Source: Nitrosomonadales bacterium (GTDB lineage: Bacteria; Pseudomonadota; Gammaproteobacteria; Burkholderiales; Gallionellaceae). From it: 18,476 bases of DNA. Both the position numbers and the translations under genes were made by a program. The notes under the pieces are model-generated. The model did not search any database. It was given only the letters and a program-made list of their open reading frames with translations, and was not told the DNA's origin. The stretch is from assembly GCA_016218465.1 (NCBI GenBank), contig JACREA010000093.1, forward strand, positions 1 to 18,476. Direction: 5' to 3'. This document shows, one piece after another, positions 13,163-18,476 of this stretch (position 1 is its first letter; each line of letters starts with the position of its first letter).

Positions 13163-13483
13163 ATGAAAGCTCGCTATCTTGTTGCCATGACTGCCGCCCT
13201 GTCTGTTTCCGCTGTTGCCTTTGCCGCAGATGACGGCGAAGCACTGTTCAAGAAAAACAACTGTGTTGCATGTCATGCAGTTGCCAAAAAAACGGTCGGT
13301 CCTGCTCTGAAAGACATTGCCGCCAAATACAAGGACAATAAAGGCGCCCAAACCCAGTTGGAGGCCAAGGTACGCAGCGGCGGCAAGGACTCTTTCGGAA
13401 CTATGCCTATGCCGGCCACTGCAAAGTCGGTCAGCGATGGAGACATCAAGACCATGGTTACGTGGGTTCTAAACCAGAAGTAG
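13163..13483 (+). CDS. Small periplasmic class I cytochrome c (c551/c5-like)
   Basis: This 106-residue precursor has a Sec signal ending AVAFA (cleavage near residue 21-22), then one heme motif C34-V-A-C37-H38. The axial Met is probably M83 in FGTMPMPATA, near the usual PMPP position of c551-type proteins. The C-terminal helix is SDGDIKTMVTWVLNQ. The mature mass would be about 9 kDa, typical of an electron shuttle to terminal oxidases or denitrification enzymes. AAGGAGA, eight bases before the ATG, sets the start; the longer frame to 13088 would run through the promoter dyads. It is a monocistronic unit: own control region upstream, strong terminator downstream. The electron partners are unknown. 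Confidence 0.92.
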   Translation: MKARYLVAMTAALSVSAVAFAADDGEALFKKNNCVACHAVAKKTVGPALKDIAAKYKDNKGAQTQLEAKVRSGGKDSFGTMPMPATAKSVSDGDIKTMVTWVLNQK

Positions 13484-13498
13484 TAATTAGCTGTTCCC

Positions 13499-13530
13499 AC
13501 AAAGAAGCCGGCGCGAGCCGGCTTCTTTGT
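13499..13530 (+). terminator. Strong intrinsic terminator after the cytochrome c gene
   Basis: Perfect 14-base arms (ACAAAGAAGCCGGC at 13499-13512 and its complement at 13517-13530) enclose a GCGA tetraloop of the stable GNRA class. The 3' arm and following bases supply a T-rich run (TTCTTTGTT). It starts 16 bases after the cytochrome stop. The A-rich 5' arm also gives it some bidirectional potential. Confidence 0.9.
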
Positions 13531-13562
13531 TATCCGCGATGCAGGGTGACTCTTCCACGTGC

Positions 13563-13571
13563 TGCTATAAT
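13563..13571 (+). promoter_or_regulatory. Extended -10 promoter for the rnb-to-mtgA operon
   Basis: TGCTATAAT matches the TGnTATAAT extended -10 consensus exactly. It is 27 bases before the rnb ATG and just after the cytochrome terminator, where a new transcript is needed. A poor -35 (GTGACT at 13546-13551) is consistent with an extended -10 promoter. Confidence 0.65.
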
Positions 13572-13598
13572 CCAAGGCAAATTTTCCCGCAGTCCCCC

Positions 13599-15611
13599 AT
13601 GAATATCCTTTACGAAGAAGATGGCAATTTCAAGGTCGGCAGCATCATGGCCGACAACACCACCTCGCTTCAGATTGAAAGTGTGTCCGGCAAGCGCAGC
13701 AAGGTCAAAGCAGCCAACGTGATGCTGAGATTCACCCAGCCAGCCTTGGCAGAATTTATGGCTCAGGCGGAGTCTGTCGCCGAAGGCATCGAGGTGGATT
13801 TCCTTTGGGAATGTTGTCCGCCGGATGAGTTTGGTTCGGAGCAGATCGCTGCCGAATATTTTGGCCATACCCCCAGCTCTCTTGAAGCAGCTGCCACCCT
13901 GATACGCCTGCATAGCGCACCGATCTATTTCCACAAGAAAGGAAAAGGACGCTACCGGGCAGCGCCGCCAGATGTGCTTAAAGCCGCGCTTGCCGGTGCC
14001 GAACGCAAGCGGCAACAACTGGCGTTACAGGCGCGCTACACCGGGCAACTGAGCCGCTTTGAATTGCCCGGCGAGTTCGCCGAACACCTCACGCAATTGC
14101 TTTACAAACCGGATCGCAACACCCTTGAGGTTAAAGCGCTGGAAGCGGCCTGCGCCGCGACGCATTTGTCCGTTGCGCATTTGCTGCATCGCTGCGGCGC
14201 ATTGACTTCAACGCATGACTATCATTTTCAGAAATTCCTGTTCGAGAATTTTCCCAACGGCACCGGCTTCCCGCCCGTAGAGATAGGCACATGGGAAGAA
14301 TTGCCTCTGGCTGGTGTAAATGCGTTCAGCATCGATGACGCAACCACGACGGAAATAGACGATGCGGTTTCGGTAGAAAAACTGGCTAATGGCAACTGGC
14401 GCATCGGTGTGCACATTGCCGCGCCCGCATTGGGCCTGCCGCGCGATTCTGTGGGCGATAAAATCGCCGCGCAGCGACTTTCCACCGTGTATATGCCCGG
14501 CCGCAAAATCACCATGCTGCCTGACAACGTGGTGCAAGCCTTTACGTTGTGCGCGGATCGCGTTTGCCCGGCGTTGTCGATGTATAACGAAGTGGACTGC
14601 GAAACGCTGGAGATACTGGGCCACGAGAGTCGCGTCGAACGCATCCATATCGCCGCAAACCTGCGCCATGACACGCTGGAGCCGCTGTTCAACGAAGAAA
14701 CTCTGGCGGCGGGCAAGCTCGATTATCCCTATGCGAACGAGCTCACCTTGTTGTGGCATCTGGCGCAAAAACTGGAAACGGTGCGCGGCAAGCCGTCCGA
14801 CAACAGCACTCAGCAAATTGATTACAACTTTCATGTCGAGTCCGAAGAGCTTGTGGCCGGGCACCCGAATGACCGTGTCAGCATCACACTGCGGCGTCGC
14901 GGCTCGCCGATCGACAAAGTGGTTTCCGAGCTGATGATCCTGGTGAACAGCGAATGGGGCAAGCACCTGGCCGAGCACGGTTTCGTCGGCATTTACCGCA
15001 CGCAACAGAACGGCAAGGTAAAAATGAGTACCGTGGCTGCGCCGCATCAGGGTCTGGGCGTGGCGCAATATATGTGGTCGAGCTCGCCGCTGCGCCGTTA
15101 CGTGGACATGGTGAACCAGCGCCAGATCATCGCGATGCTGCGGGATGGCGAGCCGGCTTACGAAAAAAACGACCCTGCGCTGTACACCGCGATGCGCGAT
15201 TTCGATACCATGTACACCATTTATAACGACTTTCAGAGGCACATGGAACGTTATTGGTGTTTGCGTTGGCTTCAACAGGAGCAAACTAACATGGAAGCCC
15301 TCTCCCCAACCCTCTCCCGCGTTGCGGGCTTACCCTCTCCCCAACCCTCTCCCGCAAGTGGGCGAGGGGGCGAACGAGAAGAACTATCATTAAATCCTGC
15401 AAGCGAATCGCTGCGCGAGCTTATCGTTGCTGCTGTTGTGCTGCGCGAAAATCTGGTGAAGGTTGACGGCATCCCGCTGATTTTCCGTGCGCCGTCGCTG
15501 CCGGAATTACCCCCCAATACCCGTGTGCAGCTGGCCATCGGCGAAATTGACCTGCTGGATCTTCATGTGCAAACGCGCTTTGCCGGGACGCTGGAGGAGG
15601 TGGCTTGTTAG
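13599..15611 (+). CDS. RNase II/R-family (RNB) exoribonuclease with repeat insertion
   Basis: This 670-residue 3'-5' exoribonuclease is of the RNB superfamily. An N-terminal RNA-binding region (residues 1 to about 215) precedes the RNB domain, whose acidic metal site is D246, E252, D254, D255 in SIDDATTTEIDDAVSV, spaced as D201/D207/D209/D210 of RNase II with Glu in the second place. RLSTVYMPGRKITMLP and YMWSSSPLRRYVDMVNQRQ follow. A dispersed palindromic repeat (15298-15368) is inserted in frame, coding residues of about 567-590 (SPTLSR...PSPQPSPASGRG) between the RNB domain and the S1-like C-terminal part. The rest of the frame continues normally, so the gene is not broken. The start at ATG 13599 is placed 27 bases after an extended -10. 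It is shorter at the C-terminus than E. coli RNase R. It is first in the operon with tonB-like, aroE and mtgA. Confidence 0.9.
   Translation: MNILYEEDGNFKVGSIMADNTTSLQIESVSGKRSKVKAANVMLRFTQPALAEFMAQAESVAEGIEVDFLWECCPPDEFGSEQIAAEYFGHTPSSLEAAATLIRLHSAPIYFHKKGKGRYRAAPPDVLKAALAGAERKRQQLALQARYTGQLSRFELPGEFAEHLTQLLYKPDRNTLEVKALEAACAATHLSVAHLLHRCGALTSTHDYHFQKFLFENFPNGTGFPPVEIGTWEELPLAGVNAFSIDDATTTEIDDAVSVEKLANGNWRIGVHIAAPALGLPRDSVGDKIAAQRLSTVYMPGRKITMLPDNVVQAFTLCADRVCPALSMYNEVDCETLEILGHESRVERIHIAANLRHDTLEPLFNEETLAAGKLDYPYANELTLLWHLAQKLETVRGKPSDNSTQQIDYNFHVESEELVAGHPNDRVSITLRRRGSPIDKVVSELMILVNSEWGKHLAEHGFVGIYRTQQNGKVKMSTVAAPHQGLGVAQYMWSSSPLRRYVDMVNQRQIIAMLRDGEPAYEKNDPALYTAMRDFDTMYTIYNDFQRHMERYWCLRWLQQEQTNMEALSPTLSRVAGLPSPQPSPASGRGGEREELSLNPASESLRELIVAAVVLRENLVKVDGIPLIFRAPSLPELPPNTRVQLAIGEIDLLDLHVQTRFAGTLEEVAC
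15298..15368. repeat. REP-like repeat inside the exoribonuclease coding sequence
   Basis: A 23-base unit (CCCTCTCCCC, AA, CCCTCTCCCGC) occurs twice without change, at 15298-15320 and 15333-15355, a 35-base period. The second copy continues into a hairpin with nine-base arms and one mismatch (15345-15353 with 15360-15368). The segment ACCCTCTCCCGCAAG is identical to one at 4439-4453 in the nucleotidase-slmA gap. Its codon phase keeps the host frame open and yields a Ser/Pro-rich peptide. Confidence 0.88.
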
Positions 15612-16492
15612 CCAGACTTAAATCGCGGCTGGCATTAGTGATGTCGCTATCAATGCTGACACCGCTATCTTTTTCGATGACTTTGTCGATCGCGCTGCAT
15701 GCTTTCTTCTTGTTCGGCGTTGTACTGGTGCTGCCTGAACCGCATAACACTATTAACTTCTTGCAGCCTCTGCAAGTAGTATTGGTCAATGCCAAATCTC
15801 CTGCCAAGCCTTTAGGTGCCGATGCACTGGCGCAAGCCCATCTTGACGGCGGCGGCAATACCGCCGAAAACCGCCGGGCGAAGAGCCCTCTGCCCGCGAT
15901 ACGCGACGACCAGAGGTTTGTTCCCGAGCAGCGCAGCAAGCGCGTATCCGCACTCGAAGAAGAAACCAAACGACTGATGACCAGGCTGAAGAGCGATCAC
16001 ACGACGGCACAGCCGGAGCTTGTAAAACAAAACAAAACGTCTGGCAGCAGCGGCGACGAGCTCAGGGAGAGAGCCCTGGAAATCGCGCGGCTCGAAGCTC
16101 AGATAGATAAAAGCTGGGAGGCCTATCAGAAGTTACCGCGCCGCAAATTCATCGGCGCCCGGACGCAGGAATACCGTTTCGCACAATACATTGAGGACTG
16201 GCGCATCAAAGTTGAACGTCTCGGCAATCTTAATTACCCGGAGCAGGCGCGCCGCCAGAAACTCTTCGGAAAATTGCAGCTCAGCGTTTCGATCATGAAG
16301 GATGGCAGTGTTGAAAGCATAGAAGTGAGCAAATCCTCCGGCCATCGAATACTGGATGCGGCAGCGATGCGCATCGTTAAACTCGCCGCCCCCTACTCTC
16401 CGCTGCCTCCAAGTATCACCAAGGATACCGACATTCTGACCATTACACGCACGTGGATGTTTACTTCGTCGGACAGACTGGAAAGCGAGTAA
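15605..16492 (+). CDS. TonB-like energy transducer
   Basis: This 295-residue protein has one hydrophobic N-terminal anchor (residues of about 22-45), then a long, charged periplasmic stretch with likely coiled coil (residues 110-185, LEEETKRLMTRLK and LREROLE-like heptads). It ends in a TonB C-terminal domain (residues of about 205-280: YPEQARRQKLFGKLQLSVSI ... SGHRILDAAAMRIV). TonB proteins couple the ExbB/ExbD proton motor to outer-membrane transport; no exbBD is present here and the Pro-rich linker is absent, so a related role cannot be excluded. The start is TTG at 15605, with GGAGGAGGT six bases upstream inside the rnb end; the overlap with rnb is seven bases. An internal ATG at 15641 lacks such a site. 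Translational coupling to rnb is likely. Confidence 0.85.
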   Translation: MLARLKSRLALVMSLSMLTPLSFSMTLSIALHAFFLFGVVLVLPEPHNTINFLQPLQVVLVNAKSPAKPLGADALAQAHLDGGGNTAENRRAKSPLPAIRDDQRFVPEQRSKRVSALEEETKRLMTRLKSDHTTAQPELVKQNKTSGSSGDELRERALEIARLEAQIDKSWEAYQKLPRRKFIGARTQEYRFAQYIEDWRIKVERLGNLNYPEQARRQKLFGKLQLSVSIMKDGSVESIEVSKSSGHRILDAAAMRIVKLAAPYSPLPPSITKDTDILTITRTWMFTSSDRLESE

Positions 16493-16497
16493 CCATC

Positions 16498-17322
16498 ATG
16501 ACAGACAAGTACGCCGTCATCGGCAATCCCATCGCCCACAGCAAGTCGCCTGAAATTCACACAATGTTTGCTGAGCAATTCAAGGGCAAACCAGCAGGAG
16601 ATATGGTTTATAAAGATCGCATTCTCGCGCCGCTGGATGGATTCGCCGCTACCGTTGAAAGATTACGCAAGGAAAGCTACAAGGGCTGCAACGTAACTGT
16701 GCCGTTCAAATTCGAGGCACTTCAATTATCTACGCGATTGATCGGGCGCGCACAAGTGGCGCGGGCCGTGAATACACTGAAATTTGAGGGCAACGCCATT
16801 TTGGGCGACAACACTGACGGATTCGGCTTAGTACGCGACATCACGAAAAATCTCGGCTTTGATATCGTTGGGAAACACGTTTTATTGATGGGAGCAGGCG
16901 GGGCTGCGCATGGTGTAGCTCAACCGCTTTTTGACATAAACGCAAATCTTGCCGTTGTTAACCGCACGGTGGAAAAAGCGCAACGCATGACGGCGGCTTT
17001 TGACAAACAGCATCAGGCAACCGTTCATACCTACGAAGAATTAGTGGGCCAACGATTCGACGTCGTCATCAACGCCACTTCCAGCGGGCTCGCCGATGAA
17101 ATGCCAGCGCTGCCGCCCGGTATCTTCGCGCCCGGAGCATTGGCCTACGAGATGATGTACGGACGCGAAACGCCGTTCATGAAATTCGCCAGCGCCAACG
17201 GCGCAGCCGTGGTTTCGGATGGCTTCGGGATGCTGGTCGAACAAGCCGCTGAGTCGTTTTTTATCTGGCGCGGAGTGCGCCCCGAAACTGCGCCAGTCAT
17301 TGCCGCACTGCGTAATCGATAA
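16498..17322 (+). CDS. aroE: Shikimate dehydrogenase AroE
   Basis: This 274-residue cytoplasmic NADP-dependent enzyme reduces 3-dehydroshikimate to shikimate in aromatic amino acid synthesis. Seen in order are the substrate-binding YAVIGNPIAHSKSPEIH near residue 5, NVTVPFK with catalytic K71, DNTDGFGL with catalytic D107, the nucleotide-binding LLMGAGGAAHGV near residue 130, an NADP-type NRT motif near 163, and the C-terminal SDGFGMLVEQAAESFFIWRG. Length equals the usual AroE. The ATG at 16498 is five bases after the tonB-like stop; the longer frame to 16453 lies within that gene. The stop overlaps the mtgA start by one base (TAATG). Confidence 0.96.
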   Translation: MTDKYAVIGNPIAHSKSPEIHTMFAEQFKGKPAGDMVYKDRILAPLDGFAATVERLRKESYKGCNVTVPFKFEALQLSTRLIGRAQVARAVNTLKFEGNAILGDNTDGFGLVRDITKNLGFDIVGKHVLLMGAGGAAHGVAQPLFDINANLAVVNRTVEKAQRMTAAFDKQHQATVHTYEELVGQRFDVVINATSSGLADEMPALPPGIFAPGALAYEMMYGRETPFMKFASANGAAVVSDGFGMLVEQAAESFFIWRGVRPETAPVIAALRNR

Positions 17323-18017
17323 TGAAAAAATTGCGGAGTTTGCTTTGGCGAGCATTGCTTGTCGCGATCGGCCTGGTGTTGCTGTACCAGGTCTGGCTGT
17401 TCGCGCACATCTGCTGGTGGGTGAAATTCAATCCCTCCACCAGCGCATTCATGGAAAATCGTCTGGCTATCATGCAGGACAAGAATCCCAATGCCGAACT
17501 CCGCTATAAGTGGGTGCCCTATGAGAATATTTCCAATGATCTTAAGCGTGCACTGATTGCTGCCGAAGATGCCAGATTTGTCGATCATGAGGGTTTCGAC
17601 TGGGAGGGTATCCAGAAGGCTTATGAGAAGAACATGAAGAAGGGCAGGATCGTTGCAGGCGGTTCCACCATCAGCCAGCAGCTTGCCAAGAACCTGTTTC
17701 TTTCTACCAAGCGCACGCCTTGGCGCAAGCTGGAGGAGGCAGCAATCACCGTAATGCTTGAGGCAGTGATGGACAAGCGGCGCATTTTCGAAATCTACCT
17801 GAATGTCATCGAATGGGGGAACGGCGTGTTCGGTGCTGAAGCTGCCGCACGCCACTACTACAGCACAGGCGCGGCGAATCTTACCGCCGAACAGGCCGCC
17901 ATGCTCGCCGCAATGGTGCCCAATCCACGCTACTACGATACGCACCGTGAAGCGCGCGGCCTGCTGCTCAAGACGGACTTCATTCTGTCGCGCATGAGCG
18001 ACGCTGAAATTCCCTGA
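17322..18017 (+). CDS. mtgA: Monofunctional biosynthetic peptidoglycan glycosyltransferase
   Basis: This 231-residue inner-membrane enzyme polymerises lipid II glycan strands in the periplasm (GT51 family, with no transpeptidase domain). A single N-terminal membrane anchor (residues of about 8-30) precedes the catalytic domain. GT51 motifs are AAEDARFVDHEGFDWEGI (E82 is the likely catalytic base), GGSTISQQLAKNLFL (113-127), RKLEEA (135-140) and RIFEIYLNVIEWGNGVFGAEAAARHYY. Length fits MtgA. It is coupled to aroE by TAATG, making it the last gene of the rnb operon. With dacC in the same window it gives two peptidoglycan-remodelling functions, but in different transcripts. Confidence 0.95.
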   Translation: MKKLRSLLWRALLVAIGLVLLYQVWLFAHICWWVKFNPSTSAFMENRLAIMQDKNPNAELRYKWVPYENISNDLKRALIAAEDARFVDHEGFDWEGIQKAYEKNMKKGRIVAGGSTISQQLAKNLFLSTKRTPWRKLEEAAITVMLEAVMDKRRIFEIYLNVIEWGNGVFGAEAAARHYYSTGAANLTAEQAAMLAAMVPNPRYYDTHREARGLLLKTDFILSRMSDAEIP

Positions 18018-18038
18018 GCATCTGGAGCATGTTTTCAT

Positions 18039-18044
18039 TACAAT
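18039..18044 (+). promoter_or_regulatory. Candidate -10 element of mgtE
   Basis: TACAAT lies in the 53-base gap after mtgA, giving a transcript with a leader of about 20 bases that includes AAGG (18059-18062), eight bases before the mgtE ATG. The context TTACAATAGC is the same as at the regB -10 element (7038-7047). No convincing -35 is seen, and the gap is too short for a long Mg2+-sensing leader. Confidence 0.4.
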
Positions 18045-18070
18045 AGCGCGCGTTTCACAAGGTATGCGCG

Positions 18071-18476
18071 ATGACTGAAAGCAACCAAGAACATCACTAC
18101 ACTGAAAATGTGCAGAATCACCTCAAACAGGTGGAATTTCTGCTGAGCAAGCACGCCTTGCTGGAAGGTGTTGTTCATCGGCAGGAGCTTCCACGCGAGG
18201 ATCGGCATGCGCTGGTTGATACACTGGTGCACAAACAAAACCTCGCCGAATTGCAGCGCAAACTTGAGAGCCTGCACCCTGCAGATATTGCCTACATTCT
18301 GGAGGCCCTCCCTATCGAGCAGCGTTTGCTGGTTTGGGTCCTGGTCAAGTCGGAACGCGACGGCGAGATTCTGATTGAAGTTTCCGATGCGGTGCGTGAA
18401 TCGCTGATTGCGACCATGAATCGCGATGAGTTGCGCGCTGCTGCCGAGCAACTCGATACCGACGAAATCGCCGACC
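18071..18476 (+). CDS. mgtE: Magnesium transporter MgtE, 5' part (runs off the window)
   Basis: The frame from ATG 18071 is open to the edge (135 codons). It encodes the cytoplasmic N domain of an MgtE Mg2+ channel/transporter. The family segment LHPADIAYILEALPIEQRLL followed by VWVLVKSERDGEILIEVSDAVRESLI (about residues 73-118) is the superhelical MgtE N domain that gates the pore according to intracellular Mg2+. The following CBS domains and the membrane domain would lie beyond the right edge. A His/Glu/Asn-rich lead of about 20 residues precedes the domain. A weak AAGG lies eight bases upstream of the start. It is separate from the mtgA transcript by a candidate promoter. Confidence 0.88.
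   Translation, partial: MTESNQEHHYTENVQNHLKQVEFLLSKHALLEGVVHRQELPREDRHALVDTLVHKQNLAELQRKLESLHPADIAYILEALPIEQRLLVWVLVKSERDGEILIEVSDAVRESLIATMNRDELRAAAEQLDTDEIAD

Noticed and set aside
14208..15284. Long minus-strand open frame antisense to the exoribonuclease
   Set aside because: His/Arg/Gln-rich shadow typical of antisense to GC-biased coding DNA; no known motifs, and the plus strand encodes clear RNB motifs.
15298..15370. Frameshifted or truncated exoribonuclease
   Set aside because: The frame is continuous before, through and after the repeat, and the C-terminal part (REELVKVDGIPLIFR-like region to the stop) reads normally.
2693..17322. Shikimate-pathway gene cluster
   Set aside because: The DAHPS-like gene and aroE are about 13 kb apart, on opposite strands and in unrelated operons.
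1..18476. Defence island, prophage, integrative element or novel toxin-antitoxin pair
   Set aside because: Every gene of useful length matches a housekeeping or regulatory family. No integrase, transposase, tRNA attachment site or small paired ORFs with convincing signals were found.

Overview
The window looks like chromosomal DNA from a betaproteobacterium, most likely of the Nitrosomonadales/Gallionellaceae type. This is inferred from gene content and order, not from a database search. The indicators are a RegB/RegA redox two-component pair, the run argB - HAD nucleotidase - slmA, the run dacC - D-amino acid transaminase - ybeD - lipB - lipA, and the run rnb - tonB-like - aroE - mtgA. All complete genes are intact. 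I see no prophage, transposase, CRISPR array, tRNA or rRNA.

Layout. Positions 1-2702 hold a Lys/Ala-rich DUF2934 protein (minus strand), a ChaA-type Ca2+/H+ antiporter and an orphan ParA-like ATPase (both plus strand). Positions 2693-6107 form a minus-strand operon read argB, pyrimidine 5'-nucleotidase-like HAD, slmA, and a divergent DAHP-synthase-family protein. Its last gene overlaps parA tail to tail. Positions 6337-6792 encode a periplasmic PCuAC-type copper chaperone (minus strand). Divergent from it, regB-regA (7051-8873) are translationally coupled. They are followed by dacC, dat, ybeD, lipB and lipA (8946-13035), which link peptidoglycan trimming, D-amino acid metabolism and lipoate synthesis. 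A small cytochrome c with its own strong terminator follows. Then comes rnb - tonB-like - aroE - mtgA (13599-18017), with overlapping or nearly touching genes. The start of an mgtE Mg2+ transporter runs off the right edge.

Two themes stand out. First, four copies of short palindromic or tandem repetitive DNA sit in this otherwise ordinary housekeeping region. Two fill the gaps of the argB operon. The other two are translated: one adds about 28 residues to the N-terminus of LipB, and one is inserted in frame in the RNB exoribonuclease. Second, the regB upstream region carries two tandem GCGAC-N5-GTCAC boxes that resemble RegA/PrrA/RegR sites. They lie just upstream of a TACAAT -10 element placed so close to the ATG that the transcript could be leaderless, which suggests autoregulation.

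I do not see a clear previously undescribed multi-gene system. The best candidates for novelty are the translated repeats, the regB control region, and a DAHP-synthase paralogue with changes at several hallmark positions.
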